Shown one piece after another: positions 8,054-17,161 of a DNA stretch of 64,000 bases (position 1 is its first letter; each line of letters starts with the position of its first letter). The notes under the pieces are model-generated. The model saw only the letters and a list, made by a program, of their open reading frames with translations, was not told where the DNA came from and ran no database searches. The translations under genes and the position numbers were made by a program. The stretch comes from SFTJ01 sp045613305 (GTDB lineage Bacteria; Bacteroidota; Bacteroidia; Bacteroidales; Muribaculaceae), in the NCBI GenBank assembly GCA_045613305.1, contig JAZLAU010000023.1:62001-126000 (forward strand), given 5' to 3'.

Positions 8054-8061
8054 CAAAGATA
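8054..8061 (-). promoter_or_regulatory. -7 box of the hypothetical gene at 7451-8038
   Basis: TATCTTTG on the minus strand, followed by C as in many Bacteroidota promoters. It lies 15 nt upstream of ATG 8038 and rules out the upstream ATG at 8056. Confidence 0.45.
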
Positions 8062-8160
8062 GTGAGTTATGGGCGAATATAAAAATGCTAAAAGGGGAGT
8101 AATGTGGGTGTTATAGGTGTGAAATAAAGTGTAAATGATGAAATTTTCAATGTAAATTAT

Positions 8161-8168
8161 TATTTTTG
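8161..8168 (+). promoter_or_regulatory. Possible -7 box of the thioredoxin-family gene
   Basis: TATTTTTG, 35 nt upstream of the ATG at 8204. It matches TAnnTTTG but has no clear -33 element. Confidence 0.35.
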
Positions 8169-8203
8169 TTGCCAATAATACAAAATGTCAAATTAAAATT
8201 AAT

Positions 8204-9277
8204 ATGAAGAAAATTATTTTTGCTGCTTTGTGTTGCGCAATGGCAATGCCTGCAGTTGCTGATGTGACAATTGAGATGAAGGGTTTCACCGATAACACGT
8301 TGAAGGTGATGCGATATGATTTGATGTCGAGAAAGCGTTTGTATGCCGACACTACATGTGTTGCAAAGAATGGCGTGATAGTTTTGCCTGATGTGAAAGA
8401 AACTGCTCGCATCAAGTTGACATCGAATGAACTTATTAGTAAAGCCGATTATTCGTTCTATGTTGGCAAGGGTGAAAACATGCATGTGGTTTTGAGCAAG
8501 TCGGGAAATTCGGCGGAATTGGTTGCGACAGGAACTGAGGCTCAGGCAGAAATTAACAAGTTGAGCGAAAAGATGCAGTCATATGCAGTTCAGTTGGCAA
8601 CTGTTGCCGATGAGGCGCAACGTAATAATGTGGTGAGTGAAATGAAGAACTTGCTTCCGAACTACGTTAAGGAAAATCCTAATTCACCAGCAGCATTGTG
8701 GGCGTTGGCTCATATTGAAACCGAAGAGGCTGTAGAATTGTTGCCATTGCTTGGCGAGACAGCAAAGAACTCAATCTTTGGCCCATTTGAAGGTGCGATT
8801 AAGGCGAAGGCAAAAGCTGAAGCAGACCGCCGCGAGGCTATGAAGAATGTTGCAGAAGGCTGTGATGCTCCTGATTTTGCATTAAATTTGCCAGATGGCT
8901 CAGCGTTTGTGTTGTCGTCGTTGCGAGGCATGTGGGTGATTCTTGATTTCTGGGGAACTTGGTGTCCATGGTGCATTAAGGGCATTCCTCAAATGAAGGA
9001 GAACTATAAGGAACTTGGCGACCGCCTTGAAATAGTGTCGATTGCTTGCCGTGACTCTAAGGAAGCTTGGCTTGAAGGCATTAAAAAGTATGACTTGAAT
9101 TGGGTGAATGTAATAAGCGAAGATGTTGTGCCTGGTACTGACAAGAAGGTAGAACAGATTTATGCAGTGGAAGGTTATCCTACAAAGATTGTAATCGACC
9201 CTAAGGGCAAGATTGCAATGCGATGCGTGGGCGAACGTCCAGAGTTTTACGACCAATTGAAGGAGTTGATGAAATAA
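8204..9277 (+). CDS. Periplasmic TlpA/ResA-like thioredoxin-family protein
   Basis: A 357-residue exported protein. Residues 1-19 form a signal peptide ending 'AVA'. A beta-rich N-terminal part followed by a helical region (about 100-215) resembles the DUF4369-type domain found before thioredoxin modules in Bacteroidota. The C-terminal third is a TlpA/AhpC-TSA thioredoxin fold with the redox motif 'WCPWC' (Cys254 and Cys257) and the cis-Pro segment 'EGYPT'. It probably reduces or shuffles disulfides in the periplasm; the partner is unknown. It is a single-gene unit with its own promoter-like box and a bidirectional terminator facing ackA. Confidence 0.85.
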   Translation: MKKIIFAALCCAMAMPAVADVTIEMKGFTDNTLKVMRYDLMSRKRLYADTTCVAKNGVIVLPDVKETARIKLTSNELISKADYSFYVGKGENMHVVLSKSGNSAELVATGTEAQAEINKLSEKMQSYAVQLATVADEAQRNNVVSEMKNLLPNYVKENPNSPAALWALAHIETEEAVELLPLLGETAKNSIFGPFEGAIKAKAKAEADRREAMKNVAEGCDAPDFALNLPDGSAFVLSSLRGMWVILDFWGTWCPWCIKGIPQMKENYKELGDRLEIVSIACRDSKEAWLEGIKKYDLNWVNVISEDVVPGTDKKVEQIYAVEGYPTKIVIDPKGKIAMRCVGERPEFYDQLKELMK

Positions 9278-9300
9278 AATTTGATTCATTTCAGTGCAAA

Positions 9301-9340
9301 AAAATATCCAGGCTGCCGAGGCTGCCTGGATATTTTTTTT
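9301..9340. terminator. Bidirectional terminator between the thioredoxin gene and ackA
   Basis: A 13-bp perfect stem (9301-9313 with 9324-9336) flanked by A on the left and T on the right, between two convergent genes, so it can act on both strands. Confidence 0.85.
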
Positions 9341-9388
9341 GTGTATTTTGTCAAAGTCCTTTAGTTAGGTCCAAGCCAATAAACGATG

Positions 9389-10603
9389 TTAGTCAACGAT
9401 TTCGCGACCCTCTACAATTGCTTCTGTATCGCGAGCAATTAGATACTCTTCGTCGGTTGGGATGACGCATACGGTAACCTTAGAGTCAGGGGTGCTGATT
9501 ACGGTTTCCTTGCCGCGGATAGTGTCGTTTAGTTCGTTGTTTAGTTTAACGCCCATAAATTCAAGAGGCTTGCACACGTTAGCGCGTACGCCAGTTTGGT
9601 TTTCGCCAACACCGCCAGTGAATACGATGATGTCGACACCGCCCATTTCAGCAGCGTAAGCACCGATGTACTTTATGATGCGTTGTTCGTACATTTGTAG
9701 GCCAAGCACAGCGCGTGGGTCGCCAGCTTTGTCGGCGTCTTCGATGGCGCGCATGTCAGAAGAGATTTCAGTTACGCCAGCGATGCCGCTTTCCTTATTG
9801 ATGATGTTTTGCAAATCGGTAGCGCTAAGGTTGTGCTTGTTCATTAAGAATGTAAGAGCACCTGGGTCAACATCGCCGCAGCGAGTACCCATCATTAGAC
9901 CTTCAACAGGAGTAAGACCCATTGAAGTGTCAACACTCTTGCCGTTGAGTACGGCAGTGATGCTACCGCCATTACCAACGTGGCAAGTGATGATTTTTTT
10001 GTCTTCAGGTTTTACGCCAAGAAATTCACAAACGCGCTTTGAAACGTAGCGGTGGCTTGTGCCGTGGAATCCGTAACGACGAACGCCGTCTTCAGCGTAA
10101 TATTTGTATGGAAGGGCATACATATAAGACTTAGCAGGCATTGTTTGGTGGAAGGCAGTGTCGAACACGCCAACTTGAGGCACGTTAGGCAACACCTTAG
10201 AAATAGCGTTGATGCCTGCAATGTTAACAGGGTTGTGAAGAGGAGCTATGTCGTAGCATTCCTTAACCTTAGCAATAACTTCGTCGGTGATAAGGACGCT
10301 CTTGTTGAATTTTTCGCCGCCATGAACTACGCGATGTCCAACAGCGTCGATTTCGTCGAAACTCTTGATGCAGCCGTTGTCTTCACTTGTGAGGATGTCG
10401 AGAATGGCCTTGATTGCACCATCGTGGTCGGTGATGTCAAGTTCGATGATTTTCTTAGAGCCGTCTTCTTGCTTGAATTTGATGAATGCTCCAGGAAGAC
10501 CGATTTTTTCGATACCGCCTTCTGCAAGAACATTGTTTGTCTTAATCTCGATTAGTTTGTATTTTACGGAGCTACTTCCGCAGTTAAGCACTAATATGTT
10601 CAT
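9389..10603 (-). CDS. ackA: Acetate kinase
   Basis: Acetate kinase of 404 residues, converting acetyl phosphate and ADP to acetate and ATP. Visible family motifs are 'LVLNCGSSSVKYKL' at the N-terminus, 'GHRVVHGGEKF', 'FDTAFHQTMP' and 'YGFHGTSHRYV'. It forms the acetate-producing operon with pta, which lies 30 nt upstream on the same strand; this is the main substrate-level ATP route in fermenting Bacteroidota. Length and motifs are normal. Confidence 0.97.
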   Translation of the reverse strand: MNILVLNCGSSSVKYKLIEIKTNNVLAEGGIEKIGLPGAFIKFKQEDGSKKIIELDITDHDGAIKAILDILTSEDNGCIKSFDEIDAVGHRVVHGGEKFNKSVLITDEVIAKVKECYDIAPLHNPVNIAGINAISKVLPNVPQVGVFDTAFHQTMPAKSYMYALPYKYYAEDGVRRYGFHGTSHRYVSKRVCEFLGVKPEDKKIITCHVGNGGSITAVLNGKSVDTSMGLTPVEGLMMGTRCGDVDPGALTFLMNKHNLSATDLQNIINKESGIAGVTEISSDMRAIEDADKAGDPRAVLGLQMYEQRIIKYIGAYAAEMGGVDIIVFTGGVGENQTGVRANVCKPLEFMGVKLNNELNDTIRGKETVISTPDSKVTVCVIPTDEEYLIARDTEAIVEGREIVD

Positions 10604-10633
10604 TTTTTTGGATTTATGATGTTTGAATTTTTT

Positions 10634-11653
10634 TTATTTAAGGTGTTTTGCCTCGATTGCTTGGTTGCAAGTCATTATCACAGTCTTAACGATGTCTTCA
10701 GAAGAGCAGCCGCGAGAAAGGTCGTTAACAGGGGCGGCAAGGCCTTGCATGACAGGTCCGGCAGCAACTGCGCCAGCCAAACGTTGCACAAGTTTATAGG
10801 CGATGTTTCCTGTTTCAAGGCTTGGGAACACAAGCACATTGGCTTTGCCGGCAATTTCACTGCCAGGAGCTTTGCTTGCACCAACAGAAGGCACAATTGC
10901 AGCATCGGCTTGAAGTTCGCCGTCGATATGGATTGTTGGGTCCATTTCTTTTGCCAATCTTGTGGCTTCGATAACCTTGTCGACGCGTTCGTGCTTAGCG
11001 CTGCCTTTAGTAGAGAAGCTAAGCATAGCAATCTTAGGCTCAGCGATATTGGCAAGAGCTTTGGCTGTGGTGTTGGCAGAAACGGCAATTTGAGCCAATT
11101 CGGCAGCTGTAGGGTCAGGGATTGCTGCGCAGTCGGCAAATACGAAGATGCCGTTGTGTCCGTAAGGGCTTCCTTCAGGAAGCTGCATGATGAATGCGCC
11201 AGAAACGGCGGTAATGCCAGGGGCTGTTTTGATGATTTGGAATGCAGCACGAAGAACATTGCCGGTAGAGTTTTCGGCACCTGCTACTTGACCATCGGCT
11301 TCTCCGGCCTTCACAAGAAGACAACCTAAGTAAAGCGGATTTTTTGTAGTCTTAGCAGCGTCTTCCATTGTTATGCCCTTTGACTTGCGTAGTTCGTAGA
11401 ACAGTTCTACGTATTTTTGTATTTCTTCGTCGTTGTTAGGGTTGACAATTCGCGCTTTGTCGATGTTTGTTAGATTGAGTTCTGCTGCTTTGGCTTTAAT
11501 CTCGGCAGGTTCGCCAATAAGAATTATGTCGGCAATACCTTCTGCAATGATTGTGTCGGCAGCGATTAGTGTACGTGGTTCGGTGCTTTCAGGAAGAACC
11601 ACTCTTTGTTTGTTGGCAACGGCTGTTGCCTTTAGTGCTTTGAATAAGTCCAT
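10634..11653 (-). CDS. pta: Phosphate acetyltransferase (short form)
   Basis: Phosphate acetyltransferase of 339 residues, converting acetyl-CoA and phosphate to acetyl phosphate. This is the short form, without the N-terminal DRTGG/AAA regions of enterobacterial Pta. Characteristic segments include 'RVVLPESTEPRTL', 'ENSTGNVLRAAFQI' and 'PDPTAAELAQIA'. The ATG at 11653 ('MDLFKAL') is preferred over one 39 nt upstream because the conserved enzyme begins there and a -7 box overlaps the longer version. First gene of pta-ackA. Confidence 0.95.
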   Translation of the reverse strand: MDLFKALKATAVANKQRVVLPESTEPRTLIAADTIIAEGIADIILIGEPAEIKAKAAELNLTNIDKARIVNPNNDEEIQKYVELFYELRKSKGITMEDAAKTTKNPLYLGCLLVKAGEADGQVAGAENSTGNVLRAAFQIIKTAPGITAVSGAFIMQLPEGSPYGHNGIFVFADCAAIPDPTAAELAQIAVSANTTAKALANIAEPKIAMLSFSTKGSAKHERVDKVIEATRLAKEMDPTIHIDGELQADAAIVPSVGASKAPGSEIAGKANVLVFPSLETGNIAYKLVQRLAGAVAAGPVMQGLAAPVNDLSRGCSSEDIVKTVIMTCNQAIEAKHLK

Positions 11654-11680
11654 AGTTTTAGAGTAGTGTTTTAATAGTTG

Positions 11681-11688
11681 CAAATTTA
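11681..11688 (-). promoter_or_regulatory. -7 box of pta-ackA
   Basis: TAAATTTG followed by C on the minus strand, 28 nt upstream of the pta ATG. No clear -33 element. Confidence 0.45.
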
Positions 11689-11848
11689 ACATTTTAATTT
11701 CACTTACTTAGGTTAAAAGAGTGATTTTTTTCGTGAGTTTGTTAAAAATGTGGCGATGAACAATTTTTTATATGTAAAAATTTTGGAGTATTCTGTAGTT
11801 TGTATATATATTAGCAACCTGAAAAAATCCTTATTTAATTTTATGCCC

Positions 11849-12241
11849 ATGACACACGAGCAAAAATTTGTAATAGACTATGATATGAAGAGGGCATCAG
11901 CCTCTTTGATATGGACCTTTATTTCAACCCCAAATGGGTTGGCTGAATGGTTTGCCGACGATGTGGAGAAGGATGGAAAGCAATACACATTCTATTGGAA
12001 AAAGGCATCGCAAAAGGCAAATTTGTTGGCAATCAGAACCGGTCAGTATGTAAGATTTCGTTGGGAAGAAACAGAGATTCCTAAGAGTTATTTTGAGATT
12101 CGAATAATGAATTCGGAGATAACGGGCAGCCGAAGCCTCCAAATCACTGATTTCGCAGTTGATGAAGATGAGCAAAAAGAGATGGTTGACTTGTGGAACA
12201 AACAAATAGCAGTGCTTAAGCGCGTGCTTGGATGTTCGTGA
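11849..12241 (+). CDS. START-like domain protein (SRPBCC fold)
   Basis: A small protein of 130 residues belonging to the Bacteroidota START-like/SRPBCC group. The N-terminal pattern with 'LIWTFISTPNGLAEWFADDV' is the hallmark of the group. The fold forms a hydrophobic ligand cavity; the ligand is unknown. Start at ATG 11849 ('MTHEQKF') is chosen from family length. An ATG at 11843 is equally close, and the frame continues to 11750 through A/T-rich, unconserved sequence. It is followed by a terminator and then the LptF/G permease. Confidence 0.75.
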   Translation: MTHEQKFVIDYDMKRASASLIWTFISTPNGLAEWFADDVEKDGKQYTFYWKKASQKANLLAIRTGQYVRFRWEETEIPKSYFEIRIMNSEITGSRSLQITDFAVDEDEQKEMVDLWNKQIAVLKRVLGCS

Positions 12242-12267
12242 TGTAAATGTGAAAAAACAGATAAGTG

Positions 12268-12296
12268 AAAAGAGTCGTAAAACCGGCTCTTTTTTC
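12268..12296 (+). terminator. Terminator of the START-like gene
   Basis: An 8-bp stem with one G-U pair (12270-12277 with 12284-12291) and a 6-nt loop, running into a T tract, just after the stop codon. Confidence 0.75.
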
Positions 12297-12384
12297 TTGC
12301 AATAATATTGCATTTGGAGGTTGAGGCAAACCCATAGTAAAATACAAAAATGCTAAAAATGGTGGAATATTAGCGATTAATTGC

Positions 12385-12392
12385 TACTTTTG
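12385..12392 (+). promoter_or_regulatory. -7 box of the LptF/G gene
   Basis: TACTTTTG, 25 nt upstream of the ATG at 12418. Good -7 match; the -33 element is not clear. Confidence 0.45.
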
Positions 12393-12417
12393 TACTTGAA
12401 TTCGAAATAATCACATA

Positions 12418-14334
12418 ATGCTAAAGGTAAAAAGATTACATACATTTGTGTTGCAGACTTATCTGCCGATGTTTTTTATGACATTTTTCATATGTCTTTT
12501 TATCTTGTTGATGCATTTCTTGTGGAAACGTCTTGAAGACTTGGTAGGGAAAGGATTAGGTGTAGATGTCATAGCAGAATTGTTTTTCTATGCAGCAATC
12601 ACCTTTGTGCCTATGGCCTTACCTCTGGCCATACTATTGGCATCGATTATGACATTCGGTAATTTGGGAGAGCACAGCGAGTTGACGGCGATGAAAGCAT
12701 CGGGAGTTTCGCTGCTTAATGTGATGAAGCCGTTGATAGTTTTTATCTCGTTTGTTTCGGTTTGTGCCTTCTTTTTCCAGAATGAAGTTCTTCCTAGAGC
12801 GCAAGTAAAAATGTGGACAATAGTGTTCTCGGTTCGTCAGAAATCGCCCGATTTGGATATCCCGGAAGGTGCTTTCTATGATCAGATACCAGGATATAAT
12901 GTGTTTGTTAAGCACAAGGATAAGGTAAATGGAACATTGCACGACATGACCATCTACGACGTGTCGAAAGGTTACGGTTACGCGAGTATTATAGTGGCCG
13001 ATTCGGGGAAGATGCAGTTTAATGAGGGTAAGACGCATTTGAATCTTCATTTATATAATGGAGAGAGTTTTGAGGATATGCGCGACACTCGAAGCGGAGG
13101 AGCCGGCGAGGAAGGAAAGTTGTACCGTAGAGAATCGTTTAAGGACAAGTCGGTGCTGATACCTTTTGATGCTAATTTCAATAAACTGGACGAGGGTGCA
13201 ATGCGTTCGCAGTATGTGGGGAAAAACATTAAAGAATTGCAGCATACAATCGACTCTGTAAGTTTGCGACTTGACTCAGTTAGCCGCACGATGATGGTTG
13301 CTTATAGAACTGAGCAAGTGGTTGGTGTTCCTCATGTGCAGTATGTGATGAAGGACTCGGCCCGAGTTGGCCAGGTGGTTGAATTGCCAAAGTTGGCACG
13401 GGTTACAGATTTGGATAGTTTGTACATGAAGCAGACTCCCGATGTGCGAACTGTGCTGATGAGTACGGCCATAAACAAAGCTTCGCAAAGCCAGCATGAT
13501 TTTTTGTTCCGAGGAGCAGAGGTGGCCGATGACGTGATGACTATTCGTCGCCATGAAATAGAAAAATTAAGGAAATACACATTGTCGCTTGCGTGCTTGA
13601 TATTCTTCTTTATTGGCGCGCCATTAGGTGCGATTATTCGAAAGGGTGGATTGGGAACGCCACTTGTGATTTCGGTATTGTTTTTCATCATATATTATTT
13701 TATCGATAACTTCGGCTTTAAGCAGGCGCGCGAAGGCCGTTTTGACGTGTGGTTTGGAATCTGGTTGAGTTCGCTGGCATTATTCCCGTTGGGTGTGTTC
13801 CTAACTTATAAGGCTATGAACGACTCGGCGGTGTTTAACCCAGACGCATATCGCAATCTTGTGAGAAGAATTTTGGGTATCCAAGAAGCTCGTAAGCTTG
13901 AGTTGAAAGAGGTTATCATCGATGAAGTGGATAATGCTAAGGCTGTTGAAATGCTTACTGCACTTTTGGGTGACATAAAGGCGTTTTTGTCGAAGCACAA
14001 AGGCCGTCAATTGTACACTACATATCTTATGAAGGGTTATGATAGAGAGTCGCTTGAAGGCATAAACAACAAGATGGAATCGGTTGTGGAATATTTGGCA
14101 AATGCGCGTGACCGCTTGGTGCTAAATAAGGCAATGGACTTTCCAATATTGCGTATGTCGAGAATATATAGCCCTAATCTTAAGAAAACGTGGGGCTCTG
14201 TGGCGGCAGTAGTGTTCCCAGTGGGTTTGCTGTGGTATTTCATTGGCACGTCGAGCCAAAAGTCGCTAAAGACAGATTTGAAGACTGCTGAAATGGTGTG
14301 CGACAAGTTGATTGAAATGCTAAGCAATGATTGA
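12418..14334 (+). CDS. LptF/LptG family lipopolysaccharide export permease
   Basis: A 638-residue inner-membrane protein of the YjgP/YjgQ (LptF/LptG) family, the permease half of the ABC transporter that extracts LPS and passes it to LptA. Membrane helices are clustered near residues 15-40, 55-80 and 100-125, a long periplasmic beta-jellyroll region fills about 130-385, and further helices lie near 395-475. After that comes a cytoplasmic helical extension and one more hydrophobic segment near residue 600 ('VFPVGLLWYFIG'). This extension makes it longer than the roughly 360-residue proteobacterial LptF/G. Whether it is the F or G subunit cannot be told from sequence here. Confidence 0.88.
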   Translation: MLKVKRLHTFVLQTYLPMFFMTFFICLFILLMHFLWKRLEDLVGKGLGVDVIAELFFYAAITFVPMALPLAILLASIMTFGNLGEHSELTAMKASGVSLLNVMKPLIVFISFVSVCAFFFQNEVLPRAQVKMWTIVFSVRQKSPDLDIPEGAFYDQIPGYNVFVKHKDKVNGTLHDMTIYDVSKGYGYASIIVADSGKMQFNEGKTHLNLHLYNGESFEDMRDTRSGGAGEEGKLYRRESFKDKSVLIPFDANFNKLDEGAMRSQYVGKNIKELQHTIDSVSLRLDSVSRTMMVAYRTEQVVGVPHVQYVMKDSARVGQVVELPKLARVTDLDSLYMKQTPDVRTVLMSTAINKASQSQHDFLFRGAEVADDVMTIRRHEIEKLRKYTLSLACLIFFFIGAPLGAIIRKGGLGTPLVISVLFFIIYYFIDNFGFKQAREGRFDVWFGIWLSSLALFPLGVFLTYKAMNDSAVFNPDAYRNLVRRILGIQEARKLELKEVIIDEVDNAKAVEMLTALLGDIKAFLSKHKGRQLYTTYLMKGYDRESLEGINNKMESVVEYLANARDRLVLNKAMDFPILRMSRIYSPNLKKTWGSVAAVVFPVGLLWYFIGTSSQKSLKTDLKTAEMVCDKLIEMLSND

Positions 14335-14405
14335 TGTTGCTAAAATGGCATTTTGCCTTTTTGTTGATTAACGTGATACATTGATGTTAAAGAAGATAAT
14401 CTTAT

Positions 14406-14441
14406 AAAAAAGAGTCCGATGGATTTCATCGGACTCTTTTT
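14406..14441. terminator. Bidirectional terminator between the LptF/G gene and apbE
   Basis: A stem of about 15 bp (14407-14421 with 14427-14441), 5-nt loop, with A on the left arm and T on the right, between convergent genes. Confidence 0.85.
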
Positions 14442-14472
14442 GTGTATATAAAATTCAACTTGCTGTGTTTAG

Positions 14473-15507
14473 TTATTTGGCTTCGTTAACAATATATTTG
14501 TCTAAATGTTTGCTAAACCATTTTATTGTGTTGCCTTCGTTGTCGGAGTAAATAATCATAGCTTCGATGTTGTTGTTTGCGTTGATCATTTTTGAACAAT
14601 TTTCAAATCCCATGGCAATGCAAGCGGTGGCGTAAGCATCGGCTTGTGCAGCGGTCGGCGCTATAATGGTGGCGCTAAGCACGTCAGATTGCTCGGAATA
14701 ACCGGTTAAGGGGTTGATGATATGTGACACTTTTTTGCCGTCAATGATGTGGAAGTTTCGGTAGTTGCCTGATGTGGCTATGCCTTTGTCGGTTACCGAA
14801 AGAATTAATGCCGATGAGTGAATGACGGTGTCGCTTTGTTCGATTGGCATGTCGATTGAAATATGCCAGTTTTTGCCGTACTGATTTTTGCCGCTTACGT
14901 AAATTTCGCCGCCAATTTCAATCATGAAGTTATCGATTTTGTGGCGTTTGAATAATCGTCCTATTTCATCGCAAGCGTAACCTTTGGCAATGCTGCTAAA
15001 GTCGATGATTGTGCGAGGGTCGAGTTTTGAAATTTTACCGGTGCTGTCGATGCTGGTTTTGTGAAATCCCACAAATTGCCTGATGCTGTCGATGCGTGCG
15101 CTGTCGGGAGCTTCTTCATGTGTTGTTCCAAATCCCCAAGCATTGACTAATGGCGCCACGGTGGGGTCAAAATGACCGTTTGATTCGTTGTGAATCTGCT
15201 TAGAGCAGATGTAGAGTTCGGTTAAATAATGGTGTGGCTCCACTGGTGTGTTGGCGTTTATTTTCGAGATGGTGGAGTTGGGGTTAAACATCGAAGCGCT
15301 GTTGTTGATTTCGTTGAAAATCTTTGTGATGGAGTCGCATATCGAAGGTTCCCCTTGAAATGATATGTTGTATTGTGTTGTCCAAATAATGCCGCTCAGT
15401 TTGACGAAATCGCGGTTGGGTTTGTTGAAAAATAGTATAAGCAGACCGATTATGGTTGCAGCGATGACTGTGTAGTGTATGCGTTTATCTGTGTTGAATT
15501 TTGCCAT
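14473..15507 (-). CDS. apbE: FAD:protein FMN transferase
   Basis: ApbE-family flavin transferase of 344 residues, which attaches FMN from FAD to a threonine of target proteins such as NqrB/NqrC or Rnf subunits. A single membrane anchor (about residues 13-30) places the domain outside the cytoplasm. Visible motifs are 'DFSSIAKGYACDEIG' and 'GGEIYVSG' for flavin binding and 'SHIINPLTGY' near the metal site. ATG 15507 is chosen because a -7 box (15526-15533) lies just upstream; the open frame extends another 102 codons, but that part is low-complexity and covers the promoter region. Confidence 0.9.
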   Translation of the reverse strand: MAKFNTDKRIHYTVIAATIIGLLILFFNKPNRDFVKLSGIIWTTQYNISFQGEPSICDSITKIFNEINNSASMFNPNSTISKINANTPVEPHHYLTELYICSKQIHNESNGHFDPTVAPLVNAWGFGTTHEEAPDSARIDSIRQFVGFHKTSIDSTGKISKLDPRTIIDFSSIAKGYACDEIGRLFKRHKIDNFMIEIGGEIYVSGKNQYGKNWHISIDMPIEQSDTVIHSSALILSVTDKGIATSGNYRNFHIIDGKKVSHIINPLTGYSEQSDVLSATIIAPTAAQADAYATACIAMGFENCSKMINANNNIEAMIIYSDNEGNTIKWFSKHLDKYIVNEAK

Positions 15508-15525
15508 AGTTGTAAAAAATATATG

Positions 15526-15533
15526 CAAACTTA
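15526..15533 (-). promoter_or_regulatory. -7 box of apbE
   Basis: TAAGTTTG followed by C on the minus strand, 19 nt upstream of the ATG. It supports the shorter ApbE start. Confidence 0.45.
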
Positions 15534-15616
15534 CGTAAAAACACTGGATGAATATGGGTGAATGGAATAAAAAAGATGAAATTGATGATAAAAAAAGGAT
15601 GAAAGATGAGCGCTGC

Positions 15617-15647
15617 TTGCATTCTTGTGAAAAAAATGATATATTTG
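15617..15647 (+). promoter_or_regulatory. Promoter of the DJ-1 family gene
   Basis: TTG (15617-15619), 20-nt spacer, TATATTTG (15640-15647), 31 nt upstream of the ATG: both Bacteroidota promoter elements are present. Confidence 0.65.
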
Positions 15648-15677
15648 AGAAAGAATTAACATTAAAATTTAAGTAAC

Positions 15678-16262
15678 ATGAAGACATTTTATTTATTTCT
15701 TGCAGATGGCTTTGAAGAAGTTGAAGCGTTGTCAACAGTTGACTTGCTGAGAAGAGCGGGTCTTGACATAAAGACAGTGTCGATAAAAGACGGATTGATG
15801 GTGACTGGAGCACACGGCATAAAGGTTGAATCAGATATTACGATGTCGCAAGTGGGTGAAATTGCCGTAGAAGATTGGCTTATTTTGCCTGGCGGAATGC
15901 CTGGTGCGACAAATTTGAAGGCTGACGAAAGATTGTGTAAGATGTTGGTTGACCACAATCAAAAGGGTGGAATGTTGGCGGCAATTTGTGCCTCACCAGC
16001 AGTGGTGCTTGGCCAAATGGGCTTGCTAAAAGGAAAATCGGCAGTTTGCTATCCCGGATTTGAGTCGATGATGGATGGCGCAAAGGTTGAAAGTACACCA
16101 GTTGCTGTTGATGAAAATGTGGTGACAGGAAATGGCCCTGCTGCAGCTACAGCATTTGCCTTGACAATAATAGAGAATGCTTTGGGCATAGATGCTGCTG
16201 ATGGTGTTGCCGAAGGTATGTTGTTGAAAGACCGTGTGAAGACTTCAGAATATTATTTCTGA
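15678..16262 (+). CDS. DJ-1/YajL family protein
   Basis: A 194-residue cytoplasmic protein of the DJ-1/ThiJ/PfpI superfamily, YajL-like branch. The conserved acidic residues of 'DGFEEVE' (residues 10-16) and the reactive nucleophile Cys104 in 'AAICASPA' are present, as are 'ILPGGMPG' and the closing 'GNGPAAA' block. Members are linked to oxidative-stress protection, chaperone activity and glyoxal or glycation repair; which applies here is not known. Single-gene unit with its own promoter and terminator. Confidence 0.9.
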   Translation: MKTFYLFLADGFEEVEALSTVDLLRRAGLDIKTVSIKDGLMVTGAHGIKVESDITMSQVGEIAVEDWLILPGGMPGATNLKADERLCKMLVDHNQKGGMLAAICASPAVVLGQMGLLKGKSAVCYPGFESMMDGAKVESTPVAVDENVVTGNGPAAATAFALTIIENALGIDAADGVAEGMLLKDRVKTSEYYF

Positions 16263-16286
16263 TATAGTTCACTTTAATGCATATGG

Positions 16287-16323
16287 TGACCCTGCCGATA
16301 CTTCGGCGGGGTCATTTTTTTTT
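16287..16323 (+). terminator. Terminator of the DJ-1 family gene
   Basis: A 12-bp stem with one G-U pair (16287-16298 with 16303-16314), 4-nt loop, followed by nine T. Confidence 0.9.
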
Positions 16324-16324
16324 G

Positions 16325-16356
16325 AAAAAAGGGGCAATCGCATAGCGAAAGCCCCC
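16325..16356 (-). terminator. Terminator of the LytS/LytTR operon
   Basis: On the minus strand a G/C-rich outer stem (16351-16355 with 16331-16335) and an inner 4-bp stem close a hairpin followed by T (A-run 16325-16330 on the plus strand). It lies back to back with the terminator of the DJ-1 gene. Confidence 0.65.
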
Positions 16357-16402
16357 GATGTGACGTAAGTGTGATTGCTGCTAATGTGAGCAGCAAGAGT
16401 TT

Positions 16403-17143
16403 TTATAAGCCGGTGTCTTTGATAGGAACAAAAGAATGCTTGTTGATGTAATCAAAGAAGGCAATTTTATAAGTTTCGGATACTGGGATGTATTGCTTGC
16501 CAAACACTATGCGATTGCGCTCAATGATTTTGATTTTTGCGGTGTTGACTATAAAAGAGCGGTGTACTCTCATAAACTGATATTTTGAAAGTTTCTCTTC
16601 GATGTTTTTGATGCTCATGAGCGACATTACAGTGGAGCCGTCTTCAAGGTAGAAACGAACGTAATCTTTAATGCTTTCTATGTAAGAAATGTCGTTTAGA
16701 GGAATTTGCACTAACTTATATTCGCTTTTAACAATGATGTGCTGGTCGTTGCACTGGTAGCATTGAGAGGCGCGGTCTTCGAGTTCTATTAGTTGCAACA
16801 CTTTGTTTGCCGCAGTCAGAAACTCTGTGTAGTTTATAGGTTTGAGCAAATAATCGACAGCATTAGTTTTAAACGCATCGATGGCATATTGAGAAAACGC
16901 TGTGGTGAAAATTATTTTGCATTTGTTTGATATGACTTTTGAGAATTCAATTCCGTTAAGTTCAGGCATTTGAATATCGAGAAACACCAAGTCGATGTCG
17001 TTTTCAATAATGGTTTTAATGGCTGCTGAAGCCGAAGAAAACGATGAGACGAATTCCAGGAAAGGAGTTTGTTCGATGTATCGCTTTATAAGTTCCTGGG
17101 CTAAGGGTTCATCATCAACAATGCAACATTTAATCTTGTTCAT
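16403..17143 (-). CDS. LytTR-family response regulator
   Basis: Response regulator of 246 residues. An N-terminal receiver (residues about 4-120) contains the acidic pocket 'VDDE' and phospho-acceptor Asp56 in 'FLDIQMP'. The C-terminal LytTR DNA-binding domain (about 145-240) contains 'YIESIKDYVRFYLEDG' and 'FMRVHRSFIVN'. It should bind direct-repeat promoter sites when phosphorylated by the adjacent LytS-type kinase, 18 nt upstream in the same operon. Target genes are unknown. Confidence 0.93.
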   Translation of the reverse strand: MNKIKCCIVDDEPLAQELIKRYIEQTPFLEFVSSFSSASAAIKTIIENDIDLVFLDIQMPELNGIEFSKVISNKCKIIFTTAFSQYAIDAFKTNAVDYLLKPINYTEFLTAANKVLQLIELEDRASQCYQCNDQHIIVKSEYKLVQIPLNDISYIESIKDYVRFYLEDGSTVMSLMSIKNIEEKLSKYQFMRVHRSFIVNTAKIKIIERNRIVFGKQYIPVSETYKIAFFDYINKHSFVPIKDTGL

Positions 17144-17161
17144 AGTTTAGGTTTTAGTATT

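Noticed and set aside
15508..15813. 102-codon N-terminal extension of ApbE
   Set aside because: Low-complexity Ser/Phe-rich translation that covers the apbE -7 box and the divergent DJ-1 promoter; the membrane anchor begins normally after ATG 15507.
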